Below, in pieces: positions 33,860 through 42,571 of a DNA stretch of 64,000 nt (positions are counted from its first letter, which is position 1; every line of letters begins with the position of its first letter). The stretch is taken from the NCBI RefSeq assembly GCF_048595755.1, contig NZ_CP184360.1, positions 1,922,001 to 1,986,000 on the forward strand. Direction: 5' to 3'. The notes beneath the pieces were generated by a model that saw nothing but the letters and a program-made list of their open reading frames with translations, ran no database searches and was not told the origin of the DNA. The stretch comes from Luteococcus sp048595755. GTDB taxonomy: Bacteria > Actinomycetota > Actinomycetes > Propionibacteriales > Propionibacteriaceae. The translations under genes were made by a program, and so were the position numbers.

Positions 33860-35392
33860 TCATCCGTCCAGACAGGAGAGCACCTCGGCGCAGCTTCCGG
33901 GCGCGGCCACCACGATGCCGCCACGCTCGGTGAGCACCACCTCGGCGCCGCTCTCGCGCGCCACCAGCACGCCCGCCAGGTGGCGCAGCCGGTTGTGGCC
34001 GGGCAGGGCGGCCGCCACGGCCCACTGTGCGCACACCCCGGCCAGCGACAGGGCACCCGATCCCATCACCCGCGCCGTGCAGTGCTGCTCGGCCACCCGG
34101 GTGAGGAAGTCGAGCATGCCGGGCCAGGGGTGGGGCCCGCTCAGCTCGGTGAACAGGGTGCGCCCCGCCAGGCCGTCGGCGCGGGGGACCTCGAGGGGCA
34201 CACCGTCCAGGGTGGCTCCCAGCCCTTGGGCGGCCAGGAAGACGTGACGCTGGGCCGGCTGGGCGATGCTGGCCACCACCGGCTCTCCGTCGACGGCCAG
34301 CGCCACGCTGGTGGAGGTCCAGGGCAGGCCGTTGGCCAGGTTGGTGGCGCCGTCCACCGCGCATACATACCAGGTGGGGCGCTGGGTGGGGGCCTGGGCG
34401 GCCTCGGCGGAGACCACGACGTCGTGGGCCTCGCCGAAGCTGTCGGCCACCACCTGCCGCAGGTGGTCCTCGACCGCCTGGCGCACCTCCACCACGGGGG
34501 CGATGGCGGTGCGGGTGTAGGAGTTGACCCATTCGGCCATGTCACGGGCGATGCAGATCATCGTCGCGAAGTCGGCTGACAGTCCCACGCGGGCCGCCAA
34601 CTCGTCGGGGCCCAGCACCGCCAGCGCCAGCGAACTGGTGCCTTGGTTGATCAAGCGACGCAGCAGGCGTGGCCGGTCGGTGGTGATGCGGTCGACTCCC
34701 GCGTCGATCGCCATGCTCATGATCTCGGCATCGTTGGTGGTCCACACCGCCACGTCCAGGCCCATCCGGTGCACCTGGTGCACCAGGGGCTCGTCGATGA
34801 GCGTCCACTCCAGGTTGATCGCGCTGGGGCGCAGCCGCTGCACCAGGCCCAGGTCGAGCTCGCCACCGGGATGGTTGTAGGCCAGGTCTGCCTCGGGCAG
34901 CTGCTCGCGCACGTACAGCATCGCCTCGGTGTCACCGCACCAGCTGATCGGGACCAGCTCCGCCTCGGGGCGCTGCTGGAAGGCGCGCACCACCGGCAGC
35001 GCCACTCGCACGTCGGCCACGTCGACGGTGTCGATCAACACCGTCACCGGGTTGCGCCTGCCACGGTTCAGCTCGACGAACTGCTCCAGCGTCTCGGCCA
35101 GGGTGGGGATGCGCGTCTCTCCGCTGCCGAGGCCCGCCAGGGTGCCCACCACCCAGTCGGACTCACCGGTGTCGGGATCGGTGACGTGCACCATGTCACC
35201 CACCCGGTGCGGCACGCCCCACAGGCGCAGCAGGGTGGCGTCGTGCAGGATCACGCTCACCCCGTCGCGACTGGTGCGAATGTCGATCTCGACGACGTCG
35301 GCCCCGCCCTCGACGGCGGAGCGGAAGGCAGCGGGGGTGTTCTCCCGCGCCGATTCGGAATCGCCCCGGTGGGCCACCACGGTGATGCTCAT
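33860..35392 (-). CDS. Fusion of glycerophosphodiester phosphodiesterase and inositol-monophosphatase-like domain
   Basis: 510 residues. Residues 1-250 form a GDPD TIM barrel: VVAHRGDSESARENTPAAFRSAVEGGADVVEIDIRTSRDGVSVILHD holds the two catalytic His and the acidic metal ligands. Residues 265-510 resemble inositol monophosphatase (WYVCAVDGATNLANGLPWTSTSVAL; LFTELSG; GSGALSLAGVCAQWAVAA), but the metal sites are eroded. The usual GEE motif reads SAEAA, DPIDGT reads CAVDGA, and the WDxAAG Asp is missing. The first half probably releases glycerol-3-phosphate or an alcohol; the second may be a ligand-binding relic. It precedes dhaKLM with its own leaderless-type promoter. Confidence 0.83.
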   Translation of the reverse strand: MSITVVAHRGDSESARENTPAAFRSAVEGGADVVEIDIRTSRDGVSVILHDATLLRLWGVPHRVGDMVHVTDPDTGESDWVVGTLAGLGSGETRIPTLAETLEQFVELNRGRRNPVTVLIDTVDVADVRVALPVVRAFQQRPEAELVPISWCGDTEAMLYVREQLPEADLAYNHPGGELDLGLVQRLRPSAINLEWTLIDEPLVHQVHRMGLDVAVWTTNDAEIMSMAIDAGVDRITTDRPRLLRRLINQGTSSLALAVLGPDELAARVGLSADFATMICIARDMAEWVNSYTRTAIAPVVEVRQAVEDHLRQVVADSFGEAHDVVVSAEAAQAPTQRPTWYVCAVDGATNLANGLPWTSTSVALAVDGEPVVASIAQPAQRHVFLAAQGLGATLDGVPLEVPRADGLAGRTLFTELSGPHPWPGMLDFLTRVAEQHCTARVMGSGALSLAGVCAQWAVAAALPGHNRLRHLAGVLVARESGAEVVLTERGGIVVAAPGSCAEVLSCLDG

Positions 35393-35398
35393 GGCACC

Positions 35399-35404
35399 AC
35401 GCTA
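35399..35404 (-). promoter_or_regulatory. Leaderless -10 element of the GDPD-dha operon
   Basis: TAGCGT on the minus strand, 6 nt from the ATG at 35392, in the 17-bp gap behind the upstream MFS gene. No Shine-Dalgarno. Confidence 0.45.
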
Positions 35405-35409
35405 GGCGG

Positions 35410-36699
35410 TCAGCGGCGCGGCTGCGGGATGTCCTGGGTGATGAGGCGTTCGATGCGCATCCACGGGGCCCGTCGGTGCCAGTCGAGCCGCACCCGGATG
35501 CGGTCGTTGTGCATGATCGTGGCGGTCAGGGCGACGAAGACGAGCCCCACGCACACCACCCCGAACAGCACGGTGGCACGTGGCCCGAGCACATCGCCCA
35601 ACCAACCCACCAGCGGTGAGACCAGCGGGGCCACCCCCATGATCGCCAGCCCCCACAGCGCCATCACGCGGCCCCTCATCTGCGGGGCCGTGGCGGTCTG
35701 CAGCAGGGAGTTGCCGGTGACCAGCGCGGTGATGGTGAAGAAACCCACCGGAACCTGCAGCGCCACGAAGAGCCAGAACCAGCCACTCAGTGCCGAGAAC
35801 AGGTTGAACAGCGTGTAGCCGGCCATGCCCATCAGCACGTGCCGCAGGCGGGGGCGGCCGCGATGGGCCGACCAGAGCGCGGCGGCCAGCGCGCCGATCC
35901 CCATCGCGCTGCCGACGATGCCGTAGTCGCTGGCGCCCCGCGCGAAGGCCTGCGTCGCCATCACCGCATTGGAGATGTTGTAGTTGAAGCCCAGACCTCC
36001 CACCGCCAGGCCGACGGTGAGCAGCGCCACCAGGTCTGGACGCTGGCGCACATAGCGAAGCCCCGCCACGAAACCGCCGTCCTTGCCCTTGGTGGGTTGG
36101 GCCGGGTGCAGCAGGCTGGGGCGCATCGACAGCAGCGCGGTGGCCATGACGGCGAAGGCCACCACATTGATCGCGATCACCCACCCGGTGCCCACCAGGG
36201 CGATCAGGGCACCGCCGATGCCGGGGCCCAAGAGCCGAGCGGCGTTGAAGCTGGCCGAGTTCAGGCTGATCGCATTGGGCAGGTCCTCGAAGCCGACCAT
36301 CTCGCTGACGAAGGCCTGCCGGGCCGGCATGTCGAAGGCCATCGCCAGCCCGTCGACGAAGCTGAGGGCGAAGACATGCCACAGCCGGACGTGGCCGGTG
36401 ATGGTCAGAGTGGCCAGCATGGCGGCGCTGGTCATGCTCACCAGGCAACCCACCAGCAGGATGGCGCGTTTGGGGAAGCGATCGGCGACGATGCCGGCCA
36501 CCGGGTTCAACAGCAACTGGGGCAGGAAGACGGCGGCGGTCTGGTAGCCCAACGCTTGGGCATTGCCGTCGGTGAGCACCACCAGCACCAGCCACGCCTG
36601 CGCGGTGCGAGACATCCAGCCGCCGATGTTGCTGACCAGACCACCGACGAACCAGATGCGGTAGTTGGGGTTGGCAAGGGAGGAGAAGGTCTGGCTCAC
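35410..36699 (-). CDS. MFS exporter, paralogue of the 7.6-kb pump
   Basis: 429 residues with about twelve helices. NPNYRIWFVGGLVSNIGGWMSRTAQAWLVLVVL and RFPKRAILLVG match the MFS_3/EntS-like group, followed by FDMPARQAFVSEMVG. The substrate is unknown. The GTG start has TAGTGT (36706-36711) 6 nt upstream, a leaderless arrangement. It stands alone, upstream of the GDPD-dha operon on the same strand, without an adjacent regulator. Confidence 0.86.
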   Translation of the reverse strand: MSQTFSSLANPNYRIWFVGGLVSNIGGWMSRTAQAWLVLVVLTDGNAQALGYQTAAVFLPQLLLNPVAGIVADRFPKRAILLVGCLVSMTSAAMLATLTITGHVRLWHVFALSFVDGLAMAFDMPARQAFVSEMVGFEDLPNAISLNSASFNAARLLGPGIGGALIALVGTGWVIAINVVAFAVMATALLSMRPSLLHPAQPTKGKDGGFVAGLRYVRQRPDLVALLTVGLAVGGLGFNYNISNAVMATQAFARGASDYGIVGSAMGIGALAAALWSAHRGRPRLRHVLMGMAGYTLFNLFSALSGWFWLFVALQVPVGFFTITALVTGNSLLQTATAPQMRGRVMALWGLAIMGVAPLVSPLVGWLGDVLGPRATVLFGVVCVGLVFVALTATIMHNDRIRVRLDWHRRAPWMRIERLITQDIPQPRR

Positions 36700-36766
36700 C
36701 GCAGCACACTAACCCGCAGGCGCAGGCCCACACCTGCAGGGGGTGCCCGGCCCCCGCGGGCAGCGC

Positions 36767-36772
36767 TAACGT
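36767..36772 (+). promoter_or_regulatory. Leaderless -10 element of menE
   Basis: TAACGT is separated by 7 nt from the menE GTG at 36780. It lies back-to-back with the minus-strand TAGTGT box (36706-36711) of the divergent MFS gene. Confidence 0.45.
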
Positions 36773-36779
36773 CGGACGG

Positions 36780-37895
36780 GTGAAAGCGACCATCTGCACG
36801 CCGCAACAGGTTCCCGACCTGCTGCCCCAGGCCCTGGCGGGGCGCGCGGTGTTGGCCCCGGTGGGGGAGAACGCACCGCAGACCCTGGCCATGCTGCAAC
36901 CCGAGGTGCCGCTGGCCGAGCCCGACGCCGCCGTCGTGGTGGCCACCTCCGGTTCGTCGGGGCAGCCCAAGGGAGTCGTGCTCTCCCGCGCCGCGCTGCT
37001 GGCAGCGGCCGAGTCGTCGCAGCAGCGGCTGGGGCCGATGAGCTGGACCTGCGTGCTGCCCACCGGCTACGTGGCGGGGCTGATGGTGCTGGTGCGGGCC
37101 CATGTGGCCGGCCAGCCGGTGCACTTCGCCTCGCCTGATCTCTCGGACCTGTCCGGACCGGCCTCCGCGCCCGGCCCCAAGGCGATCTCGATCGTGCCCA
37201 CGCAACTCTTCCGGGCCATGGACCATCCCGAGGTGTTGCGGGCCATGGCGCGCTACGACGCGATCCTGCTGGGCGGCGCCGCCGTCGATCCCGACCTGCT
37301 GGCACGGGCTCGCGGGCACGGGCTGAACCTGATCACCACCTACGGCATGAGCGAGACCTGCGGCGGCTGTGTCTGGGACGGTGAGCCGCTGCCCGGCGTC
37401 ACGGTGGACCTCGGTCCGTCGGCCGAGCCTGTCGAGGCCCCCTCCGGACGCATCCACCTCCACGGCGACATGGTCTTCAGCGGCTATCGACTCGCTCCGG
37501 AACTGACGGCCGCCACCCTGCAGGGCAGGACCGTGCGCACCAATGACCGCGGTGAATGGCGCGACGGCCGGTTGCACGTGCTGGGCCGCTTCGACGACGT
37601 GGTGATCAGCGGGGGAGTCAACGTCGACCTGGCCGCGGTCCAGCGCGCCGTCGACGCCGTCGAGCCCGACAGCGGAGTCGTGCTGGCCCTGCCAGACCGG
37701 GAGTGGGGCAGCCGGGTGGTGCTGGCCAGCACCAGTGCGCACGACCTGCAGTGGTGGCGTACGGCGCTGGCCGATCGGCTCGGCCGCGCGGCCCTGCCGC
37801 GCCAGCTGGTGGCCATCGATGTGGTGCCGCGCACGAGTTCTGGAAAGATTGACCGGCAGTCGCTGCTGGGCGAGCTGTTGGACGAGAAGGACTGA
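36780..37895 (+). CDS. menE: o-Succinylbenzoate-CoA ligase
   Basis: 371 residues, short as in other actinobacterial MenE. AMP-binding motif VVATSGSSGQPKGVVLS, then TTYGMSETCGGCVWDG, RTNDRGEWRDGRLHVLGRFDDVVISGGVNV and the C-terminal lysine in RTSSGKIDRQSL. It activates o-succinylbenzoate with CoA in menaquinone synthesis. The in-frame segment SAEPVEA (37421-37439) comes from the dispersed repeat GAGCCTGTCGAGG and lies in a surface position before SGRIHLHG. menA follows after 6 nt. Confidence 0.92.
   Translation: MKATICTPQQVPDLLPQALAGRAVLAPVGENAPQTLAMLQPEVPLAEPDAAVVVATSGSSGQPKGVVLSRAALLAAAESSQQRLGPMSWTCVLPTGYVAGLMVLVRAHVAGQPVHFASPDLSDLSGPASAPGPKAISIVPTQLFRAMDHPEVLRAMARYDAILLGGAAVDPDLLARARGHGLNLITTYGMSETCGGCVWDGEPLPGVTVDLGPSAEPVEAPSGRIHLHGDMVFSGYRLAPELTAATLQGRTVRTNDRGEWRDGRLHVLGRFDDVVISGGVNVDLAAVQRAVDAVEPDSGVVLALPDREWGSRVVLASTSAHDLQWWRTALADRLGRAALPRQLVAIDVVPRTSSGKIDRQSLLGELLDEKD
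37421..37439 (+). repeat. Dispersed GAGCCTGTCGAGG element inside menE
   Basis: GGCCGAGCCTGTCGAGGCC, identical over 19 bases to the copy in the RecQ-like gene at 17157-17175. It is translated in the same frame (AEPVEA) in both genes. Confidence 0.75.
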
Positions 37896-37901
37896 GGCCA
37901 C

Positions 37902-38777
37902 GTGGCAACTGTTGGTGAATGGATCGAGGGCGCCCGCCCCCGCACGCTTCCGGCGGCGCTCTCGCCGGTGCTCGCCGGGTCGGCCGTGGCCTGGTTCGAG
38001 GGCGGTTTCCGGCCGGGGCATGCCCTGCTGGCCTTCGTCGTCGCGCTGGCGCTGCAGATCGGCGTGAACTTCGCCAATGACTACTCCGACGGTATCCGGG
38101 GCACCGACGAGGACCGCGTCGGCCCGATGCGCCTGGTTGGTTCGGGGGCGGCGCGCCCGGCCCAGGTGAAGGCCGCCGCCTTCGCCTGCTTCGGACTGGC
38201 CGCCGTGGCCGGTCTGGTCCTGGTGCTGCTGACCGGCCACTGGTGGCTGGTGGGCGTCGGGCTGGCCTGCATCATCGCCGCCTGGTACTACACCGGGGGC
38301 GAGCACCCCTACGGCTATGCGGGTCTCGGTGAGGTCTTCGTCTTCATCTTCTTCGGCCTGGTGGCCGTCTGCGGCACCACCTATGTGCAGCTCGACCGGG
38401 TGCCCTGGTGGGCCTTGGCCGCTGCGGTGGCGATCGGCGCCATCGCCTGCCAGATCCTGGTGGCCAACAACCTGCGCGACATCGTGGGCGACTCCCAGGT
38501 GGGCAAGCGGACCCTGGCCACCCGCCTGGGGGATGCCGGGACCCGGCGCTTCTTCGCGTTGCTCACCGTCGTCGTCGTGGTGTGCGTGGTGGTCATGGCG
38601 GCGCTGACCAGCTGGTGGGTGCTGCTGGGCCTGGTCACCCTGGTGCTGCTGCTGCCGGCCACCCGCACCGTGCTGGGCGGGGCCACCGGCAGGCCGCTGA
38701 TCGCAGTGCTGAAGCAGACCGGCCTGGCCGAGCTGTTGTGTGCCGTGGGCCTGTTCGTGGGCTGCCTGCTGGCCTGA
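37902..38777 (+). CDS. menA: 1,4-Dihydroxy-2-naphthoate polyprenyltransferase
   Basis: 291 residues, integral membrane UbiA-family enzyme with about eight helices. The first Asp-rich site is NFANDYSDGIRGTDEDRVGPMRLVGSG (about 48-74) and the second NNLRDIVGDSQVGKRTLATRLGD (about 188-210). GEVFVFIFFGLVAVCGTTYVQ lies between them. It attaches the polyprenyl tail to dihydroxynaphthoate. GTG start 6 nt after menE, so menEA is one operon. Confidence 0.95.
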   Translation: MATVGEWIEGARPRTLPAALSPVLAGSAVAWFEGGFRPGHALLAFVVALALQIGVNFANDYSDGIRGTDEDRVGPMRLVGSGAARPAQVKAAAFACFGLAAVAGLVLVLLTGHWWLVGVGLACIIAAWYYTGGEHPYGYAGLGEVFVFIFFGLVAVCGTTYVQLDRVPWWALAAAVAIGAIACQILVANNLRDIVGDSQVGKRTLATRLGDAGTRRFFALLTVVVVVCVVVMAALTSWWVLLGLVTLVLLLPATRTVLGGATGRPLIAVLKQTGLAELLCAVGLFVGCLLA

Positions 38778-38884
38778 CTGCGAGTCACTCGCGGACCGGG
38801 GGATGACGAACAACTGGTGGCAACCGCTGCCACCCCTGATGGGTTCTTTGCTTTGCTGGCGGTACCGGCAAACAAGGAGTGGCA

Positions 38885-39826
38885 ATGACGCAGATCCCCG
38901 CGGCAGCACAGGTGCTCGTCGATTTCGTTCCGACCCAGAAGTACTTCGTCGGGATCGACTCCGACGGTTGCGCCATGGACGCCATGGACATCAAGCACAC
39001 CGAGTGCTTCACCCCGAACTACATCAAGCACTTCGACCTGCAGCCCATCTCGACGCTCACCCGGCAGACCGCGATGTTCGTCAACCTGGGCTCGGTCACC
39101 CGTGGCCTGAACCGGTGGCTGGCGCTGCGCCAGCTGCTCGACCTGCTGCGTGACCGCACCGAGGTGGCCGAGCGCGGCGTCACGATCCCCGAATACCCGG
39201 AGCTGACCGACTTCATCAATTCCGGCCATCCCCTCAGCGACAAGGGGATCGCCGCCTACGCGGCCGAGCACCCCTCGGAGACCATCGACCGCTGCATCCG
39301 CTGGGGCAATGGTGTCAACGCCACCATCGCCGACATGGTGCATGGCTGCGGCCCCTTCCCCGGAGTGCGCGAGGCCATGCAGGCCATGGACGAGGCCGGT
39401 ATCGACCAGATGACCGTCTCGGCCACCCCGCTGCACGCGCTGGAGAAGGAGTGGAATGAGCACGGCCTGGCGCAGCACATGAAGGTGATCGCCGGGCAGG
39501 AGATGGGCGGCAAGGCCCAGCACGTCGAATTCGCCGCCAAGGGCAAATACGACGACGACAAGATCATGCTGATCGGTGACGCCCCCGGTGACCGCGACGC
39601 CGCGGCCAAGGCTGGCTGCCTGTACTACCCGATCAACCCCGGCGCAGAGAAGGAGTCCTGGCATCGCTTCGTCGCCGAGGCCCTGCCCAAGTTCCTGGAC
39701 GGCACCTTTGCCGGTGAGTACCAGCAGGCCCTGATCGCCGAGTTCGAGAGCTACCTGCCCGACGAGGTCCCGTGGCCCACCATCAGCGGCAACCGCAAGG
39801 TCACCAAGCCGACCGTCAAGGCGTGA
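38885..39826 (+). CDS. HAD-like hydrolase of unknown substrate
   Basis: 313 residues from the ATG at 38885 (AAGGAG 5 nt upstream). HAD-type nucleophile region FVGIDSDGCAMDAM, second block MTVSATPLHALEKEW and Asp motif KIMLIGDAPGDRDAAAKAG. A long cap is inserted between the first and second motifs. It is a cytoplasmic phosphatase-type fold without a recognised substrate. Immediately downstream lies a GH3 glycosidase, and the gap between them carries two copies of the dispersed repeat. The pair may process one amino-sugar derivative, but this is inference. Confidence 0.72.
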   Translation: MTQIPAAAQVLVDFVPTQKYFVGIDSDGCAMDAMDIKHTECFTPNYIKHFDLQPISTLTRQTAMFVNLGSVTRGLNRWLALRQLLDLLRDRTEVAERGVTIPEYPELTDFINSGHPLSDKGIAAYAAEHPSETIDRCIRWGNGVNATIADMVHGCGPFPGVREAMQAMDEAGIDQMTVSATPLHALEKEWNEHGLAQHMKVIAGQEMGGKAQHVEFAAKGKYDDDKIMLIGDAPGDRDAAAKAGCLYYPINPGAEKESWHRFVAEALPKFLDGTFAGEYQQALIAEFESYLPDEVPWPTISGNRKVTKPTVKA

Positions 39827-39837
39827 CACCCCCGGCC

Positions 39838-39894
39838 CCCGAGCCTGTCGAGGGGGCTGGATTCCCGGTCCCCGAGCCTGTCGAGGGGCCACCC
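39838..39894 (+). repeat. Two dispersed-element copies in the HAD-GH3 gap
   Basis: CCCCGAGCCTGTCGAGGGG occurs twice (about 39837-39856 and 39869-39888), each flanked by C/G runs that could form short hairpins. They form a large part of the 89-bp intergenic gap. Confidence 0.75.
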
Positions 39895-39915
39895 ATCACC
39901 ACAGAAGGAGCACCG

Positions 39916-41637
39916 ATGCCCAAGCTCGTGGACCTCACCGCAAGCCCCTACAACCTCGACGAGTCCCAGATCCAGTGGGTCGAGGACACCATCGCCGCCA
40001 TGTCCGACGAGCAGAAGGTGGGCCAGCTGTTCACCTGCCTGTTCTTCTTCGGCAAGGATGCCTACAGCGGCAACGAACTGACCAACCAGCAGATCCTGGA
40101 CACCTACCACATCGGCGGCGCCCGCTACCAGGGTGGCACCGCGGAGCAGGTGCAGGGCCTGATCAACGAGCTGCAGGCCGGATCCAAGATCCCGCTGATG
40201 GTGGCCGCCAACTGCGATTCGGGCGGCAACGGGGCCTGCAATGACGGCACCTACATTGCCTCCGGCGCCCAGTCCGAGGCGGCCGGTGATCCGTCGGTGG
40301 CCCGCAATGCGGGCTACGTCTCCGGCGTCGAGGAGAGCGCGCTGGGCGTCAACACCAATTTCGATCCCTGCGTCGACATCCTGTTCAACTGGCGCAACAC
40401 CATCGTCAACACCCGTGCCTACGGCACCAATGCCGACGACGTCATCAAGTACACCCAGGCCTACATCGACGGCATGCGCGAGAGCGACGTCAATGTCTGC
40501 ATCAAGCACTTCCCGGGCGACGGCACCGAGGAGCGCGACCAGCACCTGGTGCTGGGCGTCAACGAGCTGTCCGTCGAGGAATGGGACCAGAGCTTCGGCA
40601 GGGTCTACCAGCACCACATCGACAACGGCGTGGAGATGATCATGGCCGGCCACATCGCCGTGCCCGCCTACCAGAAGAAGCTCAACCCCGCGCTGCAGGA
40701 CTCCGACATCCTGCCCGCCACCTTGGCCCCCGAGCTGGCCACCGGTCTGCTCAAGGAACAGCTGGGCTTCAATGGCATGCTGATCACCGACGCCAGTCAC
40801 ATGCTCGGCATGACCGCCGCGATGCAGCGCAAGGACTACGTCCCCGGTGCCATCGCCGCCGGCTGCGACATGTTCCTGTTCTTCAACCAGATCGACGAGG
40901 ACTTCGGCTACATGCTCGACGGCTACCGCAACGGTGTCATCACCGAGGAGCGGATGACCGACGCGCTGCGCCGCGTGCTGGGGCTCAAGGCCAAGCGTCG
41001 CCTGCACGAGAAGCAGGCCGACGGCACGCTGCTGAAGAAGCCCGAGGAGCTGGCCGTGGTGGGCTGCGACGAGCACCTGGCCATGCGCAAGGACGCCGCG
41101 GACAAGGGCATCACCCTGGTCAAGAACACCCTGGACCAGCTGCCCCTCAACCCGGAGCAGCACAAGCGCATCAAGCTGTACTACGTCGCCGGCGAGAAGG
41201 GCGGCATCTACTCCGGCAATGACCAGACCGTGCAGCAATTCACCGACGAGCTCACCCAGCGTGGCTACGAGGTGACCGTGCAGGAGGGTGGCAGCCGGGT
41301 CAAGGGCTCCATCGAGCAGTACAAGGCCGAGACCGACGCCGCCCTGTTCATCGCCGAGGTGATCGGTTACGGCGCGCAGAACAACTACCGCATCCAGTGG
41401 AGCGCTGCCATGAGCAACGAGATCCCCTGGTACGTGCACGAGGTTCCCACCTTCGCGGTGAGCCTGAACTTCACCACCCACCTGCACGACCTGACCATGG
41501 TCAAGTGTTTCGTGAATGCCTACAACTCCAATCCCGACATCATCGCCGGGGTGCTCGACAAGCTGGAGGGCAAGAGTGAGTTCAAGGGCACCCCCAATGA
41601 CCTCGTCTGGGCGGGCAAGTGGCAGGCGAAGCTCTGA
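39916..41637 (+). CDS. GH3-family glycosidase, NagZ-like
   Basis: 573 residues, two domains as in Bacillus NagZ. The barrel (1-370) has IGGARYQGGTAEQV, VNVCIKHFPGDGTEERDQHL, where the Asp-Xaa-His dyad (DQH) of beta-N-acetylhexosaminidases is kept while the usual KHFPGHG reads KHFPGDG, and the nucleophile strand MLITDASHM. A C-terminal alpha/beta domain follows (about 400-573). No signal peptide is visible, so it is probably cytoplasmic and acts on imported amino-sugar oligomers or recycled wall fragments. The ATG has AGAAGGAG upstream; an intrinsic terminator follows. Confidence 0.82.
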   Translation: MPKLVDLTASPYNLDESQIQWVEDTIAAMSDEQKVGQLFTCLFFFGKDAYSGNELTNQQILDTYHIGGARYQGGTAEQVQGLINELQAGSKIPLMVAANCDSGGNGACNDGTYIASGAQSEAAGDPSVARNAGYVSGVEESALGVNTNFDPCVDILFNWRNTIVNTRAYGTNADDVIKYTQAYIDGMRESDVNVCIKHFPGDGTEERDQHLVLGVNELSVEEWDQSFGRVYQHHIDNGVEMIMAGHIAVPAYQKKLNPALQDSDILPATLAPELATGLLKEQLGFNGMLITDASHMLGMTAAMQRKDYVPGAIAAGCDMFLFFNQIDEDFGYMLDGYRNGVITEERMTDALRRVLGLKAKRRLHEKQADGTLLKKPEELAVVGCDEHLAMRKDAADKGITLVKNTLDQLPLNPEQHKRIKLYYVAGEKGGIYSGNDQTVQQFTDELTQRGYEVTVQEGGSRVKGSIEQYKAETDAALFIAEVIGYGAQNNYRIQWSAAMSNEIPWYVHEVPTFAVSLNFTTHLHDLTMVKCFVNAYNSNPDIIAGVLDKLEGKSEFKGTPNDLVWAGKWQAKL

Positions 41638-41650
41638 TCCCGACCTGACA

Positions 41651-41694
41651 CGCGCAGTGCCCGTCCCCCGAGGGAGACGGGCACTGCGCGTTTT
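41651..41694 (+). terminator. Intrinsic terminator after the GH3 gene
   Basis: A 15-bp perfect stem (41651-41665 with 41676-41690), loop closed by further C-G pairs, followed directly by TTTT. It also faces the end of the convergent FNT gene. Confidence 0.85.
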
Positions 41695-41704
41695 CGGGCT
41701 CGGT

Positions 41705-42571
41705 TCAGCGGTCCTGTTGCATCAACCGGGCCGCGTACCAGAAGGGCACGGCCACCAGCAGGGCACCGCCGACGAAGTTGCCGGCCGTGGTCAGGGCCAG
41801 GTTGCGCAGCAGCCCGTGCTCGCCCAGGCCCCACCCGATGGGGTTGGCGGGCACCATGCCGGGATGGAACAGGGCCAGCAGCATCGGGAAGGCGATGAAG
41901 GCGATGTTCGCGATGACGTGCTGGGTGCCACCCACGACGAAGGCGAAGGGGCCGTAGAAGGCAAAGCCCATCCGGGCCACGTCGGTGCGGGCCTTGAAGA
42001 ACATGAACATCGCGGTCTGCAGGAACCAGGTGCACAGGATGGCCAGCAGGAAGGCGCTGGTATTGCTCGCGCCGCTCTTGGCGGTGCCGATGGCCACCGC
42101 ATTGGAGGCGAAGGGGCGTGCCAGGTAGGGGCCGCCCGCGGCGGCGGCGACGGTGATGAAGCCCAGCGCACCGGTCAGGTTGCCCAGCAGCCCCAGCGCC
42201 AGGAAGCGCAGGTAGTGCCACCAGCCCAGCCGTCGCGACAGCACCGCGATGAGGCCGGCGGCCATGTCTGCGGTGATCAGCGAGGCGCCGGAGACCAGGA
42301 TCAGCACGAAGGAGAAGCCGAAGGCCAGGCCCATCACCATGCTGGAGAGCCCAGGAATGGTGATGCCGGTGCTCACGGTGGTGCTCAGCAGCACGCCGAA
42401 GGCCACCATCGTGCCGCCGATCAGGGAGCGCACCAGCATCGAGGCCGGTCGATGGGCCTTCTCGACGGCGACGGCGATGACGCGCTCCACCATGTCGCCG
42501 ATGCCCCAGAGCTCGAGTTCGTCGCGGGCCGGCCGGGTGGCGGCCACGGGTCGTTCGGTGGCGAGTGTCAT
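41705..42571 (-). CDS. Formate/nitrite/hydrosulfide transporter (FNT) family channel
   Basis: 288 residues with six membrane spans. The FNT core is FSFVLILVSGASLITADMAAG, GNLTGALGF and GGTQHVIANIAFIAF, whose central His is the pore residue of FNT channels. Members carry formate, nitrite, lactate or hydrosulfide. The start overlaps the stop of the flavin-reductase gene by 4 nt, and this is the last gene of a four-gene operon led by a cysteine-type leader peptide. A sulfur anion is therefore a better guess than formate, but sequence alone does not settle it. Confidence 0.85.
   Translation of the reverse strand: MTLATERPVAATRPARDELELWGIGDMVERVIAVAVEKAHRPASMLVRSLIGGTMVAFGVLLSTTVSTGITIPGLSSMVMGLAFGFSFVLILVSGASLITADMAAGLIAVLSRRLGWWHYLRFLALGLLGNLTGALGFITVAAAAGGPYLARPFASNAVAIGTAKSGASNTSAFLLAILCTWFLQTAMFMFFKARTDVARMGFAFYGPFAFVVGGTQHVIANIAFIAFPMLLALFHPGMVPANPIGWGLGEHGLLRNLALTTAGNFVGGALLVAVPFWYAARLMQQDR

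Noticed and set aside
32838..34532. A 564-codon version of dhaK
   Set aside because: The extra N-terminal part overlaps the GDPD fusion gene in another frame; the conserved DhaK N-terminus begins at 33836.
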